Shown: positions 44,825 through 56,165 of the stretch, piece after piece | Numbering within the stretch: position 1 is the stretch's first letter | Layout: each line of letters starts with the position of its first letter | Program-made: the position numbers and the translations under genes | Assembly: GCA_035610365.1 (NCBI GenBank) | Contig: CM069435.1 | Span: 1,824,001 to 1,888,000, forward strand | Reading direction: 5' to 3' | Length of the DNA stretch: 64,000 bases | Origin: Aquatica leii | Lineage: Eukaryota > Arthropoda > Insecta > Coleoptera > Lampyridae | The notes under the pieces: model-generated | Seen by the model: only the letters and a program-made list of their open reading frames with translations | Told to the model about the DNA's origin: nothing | The model's database searches: none

Positions 44825-46373
44825 TTCATACAGCTTTTTTTTCATTCAAAATTGATAAACAATAGAACAGCCTTAATCATGGTATACCAACAAAGCTGTA
44901 TGATATAGTATTTATGTATATGATATAATAACGAAAGAAATATTGTACATATAGTACAACAATTTCTTTTAAAAACAAAAACATTTTTTTTCGTAAAATT
45001 ATTTATTATATGTAATTAAAATGAACGACAGCTTAGTAGTCATCGCTGTCGTCGTTGACTACAAGATCGATATCGTCTTGAAAACAATCTTAGATAAAAT
45101 TATTGCAACGAGCCTAACAATGCGCGATAGATATCTTGCATGATATATATAGTCAATGTAATGTAATGAGTAATGTAGTCGCGGTCTTGCAGATAAACCA
45201 ACATCACTGTAAAGCAGGTTTAGCTGCTTTACAAAGCTATGCAAGAATAAACAATGCTGATATTGTACTGATACAAGAACTTTGGGTTTATAAAAAGACT
45301 GTCAAGAGACTAAGCATGGATGGTGACTGGAAACTTATTTCCTTATTCAAAAGCTTGCATCTTAGCAAAAAATGGTAACCACTTACTACCGATGTAGGAA
45401 CTGAACACGATAGACCTAATGGTAATAAAATCAAATCCGTGGATAAAACCGTATATCGGCTTAAGCATATCTCACATATGACCAAACAAAACGAATTTCC
45501 CACAGCGAGAAGTATAGACATACAGCAAGGAAAGTCAGCTAAGAAATTTTTTATTAAAATCTGAAACATTCCTTTCTAAGAGAATTAGTTGGACTAAAAT
45601 AACTGGAAGATGGGAAACATAGAACATTTTTGTGCAAATTTGGTTACGCAATTAGGAATGCAAACGAAAAATTTTGGAAAAAACTTTCTAATTTGATTGA
45701 AAGATCATCAGAATGTACTAGATTTCAGAAAACTTTAAAGAAACATAACTGCTGTCATTGCAAACACTACAGAGAAGTTCTACTTTATCCAAAGTGAATC
45801 CTAGAAACACACTTTTTGGAAACTACATCAATATTTGGAAATATAATAACGAGCTTAAGCTTTAATATACCTAAAAAGAAAAATTTAAGGAAAAGTGGAA
45901 ACCGGCTAACAAGTTGATAGACAAAAGTAAGATTATTTGGATTGCAAAATCTTTTGCGCCATATAAAGCTCTAGGTCCCGATGCGATATTACTAGTCATG
46001 ATACAACATTGGTTAAAATGTTTGCTTTTGCCTCTGTGAACATTATTTAGAGCTGGTTTTCGCGTTGCGACTATCATTTACTATTTATCCTAAGCAAACT
46101 ACTTATCACGTCATTTTATCTAAGATTTTGATCACGACTATATTGATCCTGTAATCAACGACAATAGCGACGATGACTAATCTGTTGTTCATTTTTTATT
46201 ACATATAATACTTTTTTTTGTTTTTCGAAAAAAACGTTTATGTTTAATAGAAACTATTGTACTATATGTACAATATTTTTTCTATTATTATATCATATAG
46301 ATTCGTTATTATATCATTATTAAGGCGTTTTACATCGTCCTCCCTCAATTTTGACAAAAAATAGCTGTGTGAA
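44825..46373. mobile_element. TIR element carrying an R1-like LINE remnant
   Basis: Inverted arms of about 280 bp, 44825 to about 45115 and 46085-46373, start TTCATACAGCT and TTCACACAGCT. Landmarks are ATATTGTACATATAGTACAA, CATTTTTTTTCG-type words, GTAATTAAAATGAACGACAG against GTAATAAAAAATGAACAACA, and ATCTTAGATAAAAT. The arms are diverged by roughly a fifth by eye. A possible TA/TG lies at each outer edge. Between the arms are about 950 bp of an R1-like LINE (45136-46080). Either the LINE inserted into a small TIR element or the arms are the foldback ends of a composite; the superfamily is not recognised. Confidence 0.6.
45136..46080 (+). mobile_element. R1-like LINE remnant (endonuclease and RT-start pieces)
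   Basis: The plus strand reads VLQINQHHCKAGLAALQSYA, then NADIVLIQELWVYK, the start of an apurinic-type endonuclease of R1-like LINEs ('LQxNLxHxKxAxxxL...D(V/I)xLIQEPWV', the Glu of QE being catalytic). After a broken middle, FWKKLSNLIERSSECTRF and then IWIAKSFAPYKALGPDAI mark the RT N-terminal region ('SFxPYKAPGPDGI'). Then LKCLLLPL-TLFRAGF follows. RT catalytic boxes are absent because the remnant stops at the right TIR arm near 46080. Multiple frameshifts are present. Confidence 0.6.
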
Positions 46374-46610
46374 TATACTTTAACAAATTATTATTTAAAA
46401 TAAATAAAAATCGTATTTAAAAATATGATTACTTATTCAGTCCGCCAGGTCGTAAATCAATTTTCTAGTAAGTTGCGGTTTCCACGGAACAAAAGCATAT
46501 AAAAATGTCTACAATTTATGGGTAGCCCTTTTTAGAAACTAGATAAATATTATTAAAAAGAGAAGTTCTATAAAAATATTTTTATCAAAATCTTGGTTCT
46601 GCTCAAGTCA
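46374..46610. other. Spacer between two TIR elements
   Basis: No feature recognised. Confidence 0.3.
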
Positions 46611-46620
46611 TTACTCTATA

Positions 46621-48322
46621 TGCAGTATGTCAATTTGAAAACTTTGGATTGGGAATATATTTACAATAAAAAATAATATCAAAAATTACAAAAATCCGTT
46701 GGGATAATGCGGAGAGGGAATTAAATTGAGAGACACTCTCACCTACTCTTTCATCTCTAGCCACCCCAATTTCAAAAATGTAAATTGCAATCAATCTCTT
46801 ACTTATGATATATTGTTAAAAAAGTCTTTTAAAATGCTCAGAAATGTGACATTCCAGTTGACAGTTTTAAATAATTAGCAAATAATGAAGTTTGGGAAGA
46901 TGTTGTCAATCCTTAAGATTACACTGTTTGTGATTTGTGAATATCCAGTCCAACTATTTTTGAGGATATTGGGTGTGATGCTTTCGTACAATACGATGAG
47001 TTCTATTTATCTCAATAACGACAATCAGGAGAAGCAGGTAAATTTTTTTGTAACTTTGTTTGATCAAACGTATTTGTTTAGGCTTTTAACTCTTTGTTTG
47101 AAATGTGTCATTGTTAAATGTTATACGAACTGGTTTTTTGAAAAGAATTTGTAAAAATGCTATACTTAGTCGCTGAACGGGTTTACGCAAGTGAAAATCG
47201 ATGTTCTGCGTTCAATGCAAAGCATTTGGATAAAAACGTCAACGATGTTTACATGCGACTTCTTGTGTAAAAATTTGAAACCACTGGTTCTGTAGCAAAT
47301 ATGAAAGTAAATAACGTAAACGTCTCAAAGTTGAAAAACCAACGGTAGTGTCACATGAATCGGTTTGGAAAGTCTTAAAAGCAAATATAAGTTTTTTTCT
47401 TACAAAATGCAAATTCTTCAAGAATTAGAGGATGATGATTCTGATAGATGAATTCAATTTGTATGATTAAAAAACTTGAACTTGAACATTTTAAAAAACA
47501 TTTGTTTTTCTAATACTTTTTTTTTTAAACGGGCAGGTCAACAAACAAAATTGTCGTTATTGGGATAATGAAAGTTTGCGTATTGTAGAAGAAGTGGACC
47601 CAATATCCTCAGAAACTAAATATTTGGGTTGGCATTTTAGAAGATAATGTTGTTGGACCTTTGTTTCTAAACGTAAACCTTACAGGTGATATTTTGTGAG
47701 TTTGTTTGAGAACACAATTTATTCTTTAAACTTTGAAAAATCAAATAAATGGTAAGCCGCGATTCGATGCAAATCTGCTTCACCTTCAACTGGATGGTGC
47801 TCCACAGCATTACGCCGTGAAAATTAAACAGTGGCTAGATAAACATCTAGAAAAATGGATTGGTCGTAAAAGAACAATCAAGTGGGCATTGCGATTGCTT
47901 GATTTGACACCGCTAGATTTCTTTTTATGGAGCCAGATCAAATCAATCGTTTATACGACAAACACAACAGATTTACAGTCACGAATTATCGACAACATTT
48001 TTTATCACAAACAGTGTAATTTTAACGGTTGATAGCATTTTCCCAACTTCATTATTTGCTAATTATTTTAAAACCGTCAAGTGTAATGTCAGTTTAGTAT
48101 TTCTGAATAGCATTTTTAAAGACCTATTCATATTCATATATCATAAGTGTAGAAACTGCAGTTTACATTTTTTAAATTGGGGTGACTGGAGTGTGCTACC
48201 TACTATGTCAATTTGGTTTTCCCTCCGTATTGTCAAAACGAGTTTTTATAAGTTTCGATATTTTTTTTTGTTAATATATTCCCAATCCGAAGTTTCCAAA
48301 TTAGCATCAATGTATGCATTGG
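46621..48322 (+). mobile_element. Tc1/mariner-superfamily element with ~300-bp TIRs
   Basis: Long inverted arms, about 46621-46913 and 48025-48322, share words such as TTTGGATTGGGAATATAT, GCGGAGAGGGAA/ACGGAGGGAAAA, CACCCCAATTT, AAAATGTAAA and TTAGCAAATAATGAAGTT. Between them a plus-strand transposase relic is readable. First comes an HTH part near 47170-47310 (RVYASENRCSAFNAKHLDKN, NDVYMRLLV, KFETTGSVANMK). Next come QILQEL-like residues near 47410 and GQVNKQNCRYWDNESLRIVE near 47535. The C-terminal part lies at 47733-48032. The transposase relic belongs to the insect type with Q-L-D-G-A-P-x-H-Y near the second catalytic Asp. The exact ends and TA duplication are not certain. Confidence 0.7.
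47733..48032 (+). pseudogene. Transposase C-terminal fragment (Tc1/mariner superfamily)
   Basis: An open frame of 99 codons contains LQLDGAPQHYAVKIKQWLDK, WIGRKRTIKWALRLLDLTPL and DFFLWSQIKSIVY. The pattern Q-x-D-G-A-P-x-H-Y...F-P-x-x-W-I-G-R-x-x-x-x-x-W-P-x-R-S-P-D-L-T-P-L-D-F-F-L-W-G is shared by a large group of insect Tc1/mariner-type transposases. The D of LDGAP is the second catalytic Asp and the D of TPLDFFLW the third acid. The usual W-P-A-R-S-P is altered to W-A-L-R-L-L, and the upstream parts are frameshifted, so it is inactive. Confidence 0.7.
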
Positions 48323-49308
48323 ACAGCATTGAAAAATGAGTTTATTAAATAATTTTTACGAAAAAGTTGATGTTATTACAAAAGAATGCCAGGAAATAAT
48401 TATTTAAATTTTTATTTTATTTTTGCTATTAAAAAATTTAAAATGCAGATTGTACGTCATAAGCAAGTGTAATGCCGGTATTGCGAAATGATACTTTTGA
48501 AATAATGATATTTTTACACACAAAAACATTGTAAAAGTTTCAATTATATTGCTTACCGAGACCTAAAGATCTTTTTATCCGACTAAAACTCTTGTGATTT
48601 TTTAAGTTTAGCCCAAATCTTGTATAAAGTCATAAAGATTTTATTGGGTAATAAGAGGTGTATTGTTAGAGCTCATTCCAAAACTAAAAAATGCTTAGAT
48701 GCACGTCGATTAAAATATTCTTGAAGATAGTCAACTCATGTAATAAGAATGCAATACTTGTATCCATGTATGATTGTGTTTTTGTTTACGTTTTTTTCCT
48801 GTACTGAAGTGCAATTGATTAATATGGCCGACACTATAACTATAGCACTTAAGTTTAAACTGCAAATTAAAGGTGGCGCGGCGCATTGAACACTGTAAGT
48901 GTTGAAGACGGCAAATGTTAGATATATAATAGAGTATTTTATTTACATTAATAACGTTTATTGAAATAAATGGGGAGTTTTAAAAGTGTCATAAACGACC
49001 GGCTTTACTGTAATATGCTATAAATATTGTAATCGTTTTAATTTAAAAAAGTTTCGTCAATGTCAATAATTACTTCAAACAGTTAAAATCAAAAAATATG
49101 ATTTGACCTAAAATGTTTGCTGTATCATTATCCTGTGTCACGGTATAAGCACTGAGGGACGTTGAGGTTGCCCTACAGTGATGTATATTTATCTGAACGA
49201 CTTTGAGCATTAGATTTGCCGTCAGCACGTTCTTTTCGGCTCTGGTGTTACATTCATTACTTTGTGTACACTTGTAGCATCCGCTTCATTGCTATCTTTT
49301 TTGGAGAG
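48323..49308. other. Unassigned stretch
   Basis: No gene or element end recognised. GC content rises gradually after 49130, where the next LINE cluster begins. Confidence 0.35.
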
Positions 49309-49515
49309 CTAGCGGCCGGAGAGTGATTCTTGAAAATCCGAGGTGCAATCGGCCGATTTACGTTTCCATCTTTTTCCAAGACCTCTTAAACAAAACGTAT
49401 TGAGTTTCTTTAGGACCTGGTTTAGTGTTAGTGTTACGTTTCGGTATTGATGTTGTTCTGTACCGATATTATTTTTAGTAGGTTGGCCGGTTCCAGTGCT
49501 GTTTTTGGGACCCAA
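49309..49515 (-). other. Unassigned open frame next to LINE pieces
   Basis: A 68-codon minus-strand frame rich in N, T, Q and K (start MGPKNSTGTGQPTKNN) sits in DNA with higher GC than the background. The composition recalls low-complexity ORF1 N-termini of LINEs, but there is no motif. It might belong to the ORF1-like piece at 51080-51560 (same strand), or be chance. Confidence 0.25.
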
Positions 49516-49559
49516 ATAATAACTTTTTTGAAGTGCAAGAAGGTTTTTGAGAAAAATAA

Positions 49560-50790
49560 TCTATAGTTTCTTATCTCGCCCACCCCCTCCAGTGGTGTAA
49601 CGTCTAATAATTTTGTTATCAGAACTTTTTGAACGTGTGCTTCTCAAAAAGATATTCATAACGACATTCTTCCACAAACTCTTTTTCATCCCAGTCAATA
49701 TGGTTTTGTTCCAGGCAAAACGACGACTAACGCCGCAGGTAGAATAATGACTATTGTACGACCAAATGTCTCCAAGTACAGACTTGCAATTTTTATTGAC
49801 ATATCTGGAGTGCACAACAACGTATGTTGACCCTCAATAATGGAGACTTAAGAGTCCTTAAGAGAGTACTTACTGGCGCCAACAGGTGCCTAAACATAGT
49901 GACAAACTGGGTTGGCAGCAACAAACTAACGGTTTCAATGGACAAGATTAAGTACATGGTTTTCGGGTACACTTTAAAACGAGATCCTTCACTGCGCCTA
50001 AACAACATTTCCGTTTGTAGGGTTTTTTAATTTAAGTATCTTGGACTTTTGCTTGACGACAGATTGAGTTTTGTAAAACATTGGCATTCGTGGTTGACAA
50101 GTGTAAGAATGTCTTGCACTTATTCTATAAATACTTACGCTTAAAATTGAACCTACACAAAAAATCTTTTGCGAATATTTTAACAGTGCAGTTATACCCA
50201 TGCTCACTTATGGCCTAGACATTTGGTACTTTGACATACCCACGTGGTCAAAAAACTGCTCTTGCTCTAATCTCTATTCCTTAGAACTTACCTCGGGGCT
50301 TAGATACCATTTGTGTCATATCTAAGCATCCTCCCCTACATATCCTTTCACAGGAAATTTACTGCACCAAAGTTCTTGGCAAAGCTGGCACGTACAAGTT
50401 TCTTGACCAGCACGTTTCGCTCAACGAGTTTTCGTCCTTTTCAGCGATCAAGCGTCACTTGAAAGTCTTGATCTTAGGTGAGTGGCAGCAGCTGTGGGAC
50501 ACTTCTCAGAAAAGGCGTAACGCCTTCTCTCTTATTCTAGATATCTGGGCCAGAATGTCCCACGTTCCCGTACGAGAAGCGGTCCAAATCCTTTGTTCAC
50601 ACGGCGGATTTCGTTGTGATTTAAAACGTTTTGGATGACGACAACTGTCTGTTGTGTGTGAATTCCATGACGTTCGAAGTGACCTGTTAGCCACGATTAT
50701 TCCCTCTCAAATTTCCTGAAACCATTCTTAGACTGGTGCCTGATGCGAATGTATATAGACTTTTTACAAAGAGAGATCACAGCCTTTATT
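49560..50790 (+). mobile_element. R1-like LINE, RT C-terminal half
   Basis: Plus-strand blocks: an RT start with VLFQAKRRLTP ('GFxPGRSTxDA') near 49695, LAIFIDISGVHNN near 49785 (motif A 'xFxDIxGAFDN', degenerate), then a deletion over motif C. Then come CLNIVTNWVGSNKLTVSMDK (about 49890), MVFGYTLKRDPSLRLNN, FKYLGLLLDDRLSFVKH (about 50033-50083) and YPMLTYGLDIWYF-type (about 50197-50232). After these, ELYCTKVLGKTGTYKFLDQH-like words and FSAIKRHLKVLI (about 50440) can be read. This is the C-terminal half of an R1-like polymerase, in several frames. A non-coding 3' tail follows to about 51060. Confidence 0.6.
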
Positions 50791-51079
50791 AGAAATAGTT
50801 TCTTAGTTTTGCTAACTTATGCATAGTAATTAAGTTTTATTATTTTGCAAGTTTAGTTTTGTTATATAACATTGCAGATTTATTTAGAGTCACTTTAGTT
50901 TATTACATTTTTAGTTAAACAACACGATTGATTTTTGTTTTAGCTGTCGTTGTTTCATTAACACTTTGTCTTTGTTTATTTTTCCTTATCTATATGCAGA
51001 TCATCATAGCACGCACAAATACTAAGCCCATACTACTGGTCTTGTAAGACTATCCTATCTACTCGCAACATTTCTTTAC

Positions 51080-51560
51080 TTAACACATCCCTTTTGTTGC
51101 AAACTTGTATGAAGCAAATTTGGGTGGTATGGTGGGTCTACTTCCTCTTCCTCCTCCCTCCTGTAGTTTCTTAATCTTTGACGTGCCAACTAGCCACTCT
51201 CTGATTGCTTCGTTTGCGCACGTTATTTTCAAGAATCCCTCTTCCGTTCTCCAATTCGTCAATCCATTCGAGTATTGAGGTTTTTATGACCTCGGATTTT
51301 TCAGGACTGTTGGTGTTCAGGATTTTTTAGGAAACACTTTTGGTATGATTGCAAGAGCAATTCCCGTCAGGGTGATCTTGAATGTCTTGGGTTTCTTCGA
51401 TCCTTCGACTTTGTTTTACCGGTTGTTTTTGTGACGCTGTGCGCTACTGCTGGAGAGGTTGAGTTTTTGCTTCCCTCTTGTTCCGGCAGTTGATACAATG
51501 CGTGCGCCGTTTGGTGTCGCTGATGCGTTCCTGACGTGCCCATTTTTTCTTTCTATATAG
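51080..51560 (-). mobile_element. LINE ORF1-like (gag-like) fragment
   Basis: On the minus strand a frame at 51262-51080 reads WRTEEGFLKITCANEAIREW and then LVGTSKIKKLQEGG. The pattern G-x-L-x-I-x-C-A-(D/N)-E-x-x-R-x-W-L is found in the C-terminal domain of many insect gag-like proteins associated with LINEs (the domain known as DUF4780). Upstream on the same strand (51560-51270) a K/R/S/T-rich segment with stops resembles the basic low-complexity N-terminal half of such proteins. No Cys-His knuckles follow. It is opposite in orientation to the R1-like RT piece next to it. Confidence 0.5.
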
Positions 51561-52542
51561 TTGGATTTTGTTCTCGCGTCGCTGTTATTTGAGAGGAACC
51601 GGTTACGTAAACTCCCGATTCTTTTTGTTGTTTAAGCTTTTGCTTTGCCAACTCCAAAAGCTTTTTAGGTTTTGGGATTCGCGCTCAGCATCAGTCGATG
51701 TTTTAGGGTTCTGCTACGAATCATTGTCTTTTTTTAAATTTTGTGTCGGAGGTTCTATATAGGTCTCACGAGTACGGAAGAAAAGAAGGTCACCGATACG
51801 TACGGAAGGCTATATACAACGGGGTTCGTTTGGTGCTCTGAGGTCGGAACTAGTGACGACTGGTCTCTTATCCAATTACGCGTCTATCGGCCTGTTCGTC
51901 CCCATCTTAGATTTATGTTTTTGATGATGTTGTTTTTCCTTGGTTCAGACAATTAAGCCAAGAGCTTCCAGCACTGCTTGTCTGTAAGACATGTTCACAA
52001 CACCACAAAGTTTGTGTTTGGTTGCCGTGCCCGATGATCAAAGTCAGCAGAACAACGACAAGCATCGTTACCTTAGTGTTAGCTCTGCCACGACACTACA
52101 GCTTGAGCTGGAAGAGCTGGTTCGCGTTACAGTAGTATTGTAGTACGTACGGATTTTAGGCCGCGACTCCAACATCTGCCAAGGTAAACAAGGTTGTGCC
52201 GGCTCAGCTAGTGAAGCTGCATACCGTTACATTCTATCTACCCTTCTATCCACCACCTGCAACTGCGCCCAATAAGTAACTTAACTCACGGGGGCAACAT
52301 TGTTAAAAAAGCATTTAAATATTAACACAATTTAAAAAAAAACCTATAACAATCTTGTTAGCAACACTTTACAGTACACTGCACAGTAATGTAGCAAACC
52401 ATTTTAATACAAATCTAAAGTAACGAACTCTAGTGGAATATTTCAATCAACGGTACTGGTTAATTTACGTGTTTCAGTTGGATAGTGTATTGATATTCAG
52501 AACAAAATTGGTTTCTGCGCAATCATTTTTTAGTGTTGAAGC
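51561..52542. other. GC-richer unclassified stretch
   Basis: Clearly less AT-rich than the window average, like the LINE pieces beside it, so it is probably also element-derived. The frames at 51568-51762 and 51741-51956 (+) have no recognisable motif. I could not assign it. Confidence 0.3.
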
Positions 52543-52715
52543 CAGCGCCGTGCCCAAATTTTTGTTTCGGAGGGGGTCTCTCAATAAAACAGATCTGCTA
52601 ATTCAAATTTAATTAATTACCATTACATTGGCACGGGAAAAGCCCGCCACTGAAAAAACTGTACTAACATATTCGTTCTTAAAACTAAAAACCTCAAATT
52701 TCCAGTTCAGTGAAT

Positions 52716-53672
52716 TCACAATACAAAATCAAGCCTTCTAGACTTTTTATGAGCAAATTCGGTTATAACATCATCAGTTGGGATGATGACATCTCTGTGA
52801 ATTGCCATTAGGGCCAACCCGCTTAGCCTCTCTTGTCCACAAGAATTCCGTAGGTAGGTTTTTAGGCGCCTAAGTGTGGAAAATGACCTTTCCGGGGTGC
52901 ACGTGGTTACTGGTAGAGTCGACAAGATGTTCAACAACATATAAATGTTGGGATACAATTGTCTGTTGCACTCTCCGACAGCTTCAATGGCGCAAGAAGG
53001 CCGGTCCGAAGGGCTTTTGCCCTGCCACAACAATTTCCATAGTTGAAATTCGCCTTGTGCCTCGTCTAGTTCCACCAGGTCCTGGTACATCACTAGGTCC
53101 TCTCTTGGGAATGGCGTTTCCTTCTCGGAACAGACTGTTGGTATAAGAATGTACATAGCAGCAATCACTTTCTTGTGGTCAGTAAATCTTATTTTGAGCT
53201 TGGAAGTTAAGTCTTCTAATAGGGGTATTGCAACAGTTATGCGGTAATACTGTTCGGGGTTACTAGTATTTGGATTAGCGCGATGCTTTTGTACTAATGT
53301 CAACCGTGGAAGCTTGATCTCTTCATTGACATCGGCAAATAAATCCTTTGCTTCTGTAAATGAATTTGAAAATTCTTTTGCAATATTGGATCGAATATCT
53401 TGAAAGTGCGATATTACGTTCTCAATATGGTCGAAAGCTGTTATTAAGTCACACAGAGGTGACTGTAGGACTTTGGATACTGTTAATGTTGCTGCAAATA
53501 CCTTCGATAAAAACCAGAGTGATACCACGAATTCGCTGGCAAGAGCAGATCTCAGAAAAGAAGAAGCTTTGGTTGAGGTCTCGATATCCAGGTCTGTGCT
53601 GAATTGTTCTAAAGTCTCAATAATAGATTTAAAAATTTGTTTAAATTTTAACAAGCCGTTGTGATTTTTCAC
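52716..53672 (-). pseudogene. hAT transposase C-terminal segment (dimerisation domain)
   Basis: The longest intact frame of the window, 318 codons, forms the C-terminal half of the hAT transposase. Residues about 238-300 hold LYPNIYMLLNILSTLPVTTC and TPERSFSTLRRLKTYLRNSC, then RLSGLALMAIHRD. This is the hAT C-terminal dimerisation motif (L-x-x-L-x-x-x-P-x-x-x-x-x-x-E-R-x-F-S-x-L-x-x-I-K-x-x-x-R-x-x-M). The segment lacks its own start and is separated by a frameshift or stop from 53731 upstream. The sequence type is that of the ZMYM/DUF4371 group of hAT proteins. The lack of internal stops suggests a moderately young insertion. Confidence 0.75.
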
Positions 53673-53730
53673 CCACCGCGTTTCACATATTGGTGTTAAT
53701 TTCTGCTATGTTGCATCAGGAAAGTTGGCT

Positions 53731-54446
53731 TTAATGCGTGCCTGAAGAAAACTTGTTCGCTTTGGAAATGCTCTTTCCGATTGCTTTCACAGTTCCTATA
53801 CAATTTCTTATAGAAGGTACATTACATGAATGACAAAGGGCGAAGTTTAAAGAATGAGAGCTGCAATGGACAAACAGAGCTCGAGGAAATGATTTCCGTA
53901 TTATTGCTTGAACGCTACCTTTCATCACAGCTGCACCGTCGTACCCCTGTCCCACCATATTGTTGCAGTCAATGTCAAGGTTTTTCAGAGAAGCTATGAT
54001 CGTGTCAGCTAATGGTTGTGCAGTTGTATTATCGACCTTTACAAATCCGAGAAAATCGTCTTTCACCACATAACAAGTTTCAACCTTTTTCTGTATCTAA
54101 CACATAGTGAAAGTTGTTCGTGTTCCGAAATATCAAAAGTTTCGTCTACTAAAACGAAGAACACTTTCGCTTCATTTAAACATTTTACAATTTTCTTCTG
54201 AATTATTTCCCCGCGAATAGATATCAGATCATTTTGGACCTTAGCGCTCATATATGCCGCGTTCAAAGCAATGTTTTCGCAGTGTTTGAGCAATTTTGTA
54301 TCACCACATTTCATCCTCATTTTTAAGATGGCTCTGAAATTGCTGTCATTTGTGACTGGCTCTTCATCAGTCACAGAAACAGGGACAGAATAGTTTGTTC
54401 CTCTCAAAGCCAGTTCTTGACGCCTACAAAACTTTATAGTTTCCAC
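53731..54446 (-). pseudogene. hAT transposase middle segment (catalytic region)
   Basis: Two frames, 54446-54063 and 54069-53731, overlap by 7 bp and together cover the DUF4371-like region. The first contains FRAILKMRMKCGDTKL and VFFVLVDETFDISEHEQLSL, where the D of VDET is the expected first catalytic Asp. The second contains MVGQGYDGAAVMKG and ALFVHCSSHSLNFAL ('GQGYDGAANMxG...VHCxAHxLNLxL'), typical for this hAT group. A single frameshift near 54066 separates them. Confidence 0.7.
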
Positions 54447-55123
54447 AATTGCAAATTATTTTTCTCTATTTTCTTCTACTTGCTTTCTTCTCCCTGAGTC
54501 AATAACGTTCCTGATATCCAAGTGTTGGTTTTGCATAGTTTTTAAAAAGTTGAAGCCCTTAACCACAGCTTCGTGATGGTATTGTTTCGATTGATGGGAT
54601 TCAAAGTCTTTGATTGCGTGTTTCCATTTCTTATACGGATCTATCACAAGAGATTTGGAAGCCTGATTGCCTCTTTTTCCTACGGTGTGATGTAAAAAGA
54701 TTACACAATATTTGCACAGTGCGCCGTATATTTATGTATGTATTTCGTATAAACGAGGCACGGGTACCTAACAAGCCACTGCCTTTGAAATTGAAGGTTT
54801 TTCTTCCCACTTACGCTTACTGGAAATTAGAAATCTTTCTCTGGCGTCCACGGAGTACTCAGCAACTTAAATTTTAAGTCATCATCTAATTGGTTACCTA
54901 CATAGTTTCCCTAATCAAAGTGGTGAATTAGTAAGTAGCTTTCTTCAGGTCTTACTTCGTTGATCTCAGTACACGTAGAAAAAGAAGACGATGTGCTTGC
55001 CTCAGAGACAATAGGTCTAGCAGATGTAGATGAGTCACTTGCAGTGTTCGTCTTTTGAGCCTTTGTAAAATAGGTAAACAGTGACGCTTGCAATGTAGTA
55101 CGTTTAGACATCTTGATGATCAA

Positions 55124-56165
55124 TGATCTAAAAAAATAGTACTATAATAATATATTACATACTAGAAGACTTGTGTCGATTTCTTTTTAATTTTCCCATG
55201 ACAAAAAATAAGTTTTGACGATTAAAAGGTAATTTATACTCACCATGAATAAAAAACCGTTGTTTTCTATATTGACACTTTTTTTGACAATTTGTTTACA
55301 GATGGAATGTCTGGATACATTACATTGTGTTTATTTCTTTTTAAAAATTCTAATTTGTTTGTTCACTACAAATTGTCGGTTTTTTTTAACAAAATTTCAA
55401 AAAAATTCTTGTTTTTATTCCGCTGCGTTAATTTTACATAACACAAATAATAGCATCTATGTGGTACTTATGTATTGTCTTGATTTTTAATTTTGAAGTC
55501 ATTTTTAAATTAATTCACTTAAAGGTTTATGTTTAAAACAATGCAAAATACTAAAATTTCAGGTTGAAGTCAGTAATTATGGTTATTATAGAATTATAAA
55601 AATTTACTTTGATTATTACTTATCGTTTTATAGACAAGATAAATTCTAATTTCGTTGGTAAATTATTAGCTACATAGACACTATGAATATATAATTACAC
55701 AATTTACATTTTTTTGTAAATTCTTAGTAGAAAACACTTGAACGTCATGGTTATAAAGCTGCAATATCTGCATCTTTAAATGTAATTTGTTTTGTAATAC
55801 TTTAATATTTGTTTATATCATTAATTATAACTACATATTTTTAATTTTAAATTTTGATGGTTTTATAATACCAAATTGTTGATAGAATGTGCATCATAAT
55901 TTTTTTTGAATTTAAATTTTAGGCATAAATAATGTGTAACTAATTAAGTAATTACGTAATATTTTTTCTATAAAAAAACAAAAATTTTATTTCAAGTAAA
56001 AACAAACTTAAAAATCAACTGCAATGTTAACGAACTTGTTTTAACGTTGAGCATTTTCCATGATTAGCTAAAATATGTACCTACGACAAACATAAATTAC
56101 AATTGTACAGGTTTTATAAAAGCTTTTTTGCGTAAAAATTGTAAATAATTTTTTTTCTGTTTCAG
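55124..56165. other. Intronic stretch upstream of the second RGK exon
   Basis: AT-rich; no feature recognised. It ends with TTTTTTTTCTGTTTCAG (56149-56165), a strong pyrimidine tract and splice acceptor. Confidence 0.45.

Larger units (their letters stand above)
52543..55112 (-). mobile_element. hAT-superfamily transposon, decayed transposase (minus strand)
   Basis: The transposase gene can be followed on the minus strand from an ATG at 55112 to a stop at 52716, in five frame segments: 55112-54911, 54647-54456, 54446-54063, 54069-53731 and 53672-52716. The N-terminal part (MSKRTTLQASLFTYFTK) precedes a TTF-type zinc-finger region (about 54870-54620, broken). Next come FFVLVDETFDIS, GQGYDGAAVMKG and FVHCSSHSLNFAL, and finally the hAT dimerisation domain with LPVTTCTPERSFSTLRRLK. 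The left end CAGCGCCGTGCCCAAATTTT at 52543, followed by a G-rich run, looks like a hAT terminus. The right terminus and the 8-bp target duplication were not found. Confidence 0.75.

Noticed and set aside
55561..55575. GTTGAAGT as the right-hand 8-bp target duplication of the hAT element (left: GTTGAAGC)
   Set aside because: It is not perfect and is not preceded by the complement of the left terminus CAGCGCCG; the match is likely chance.
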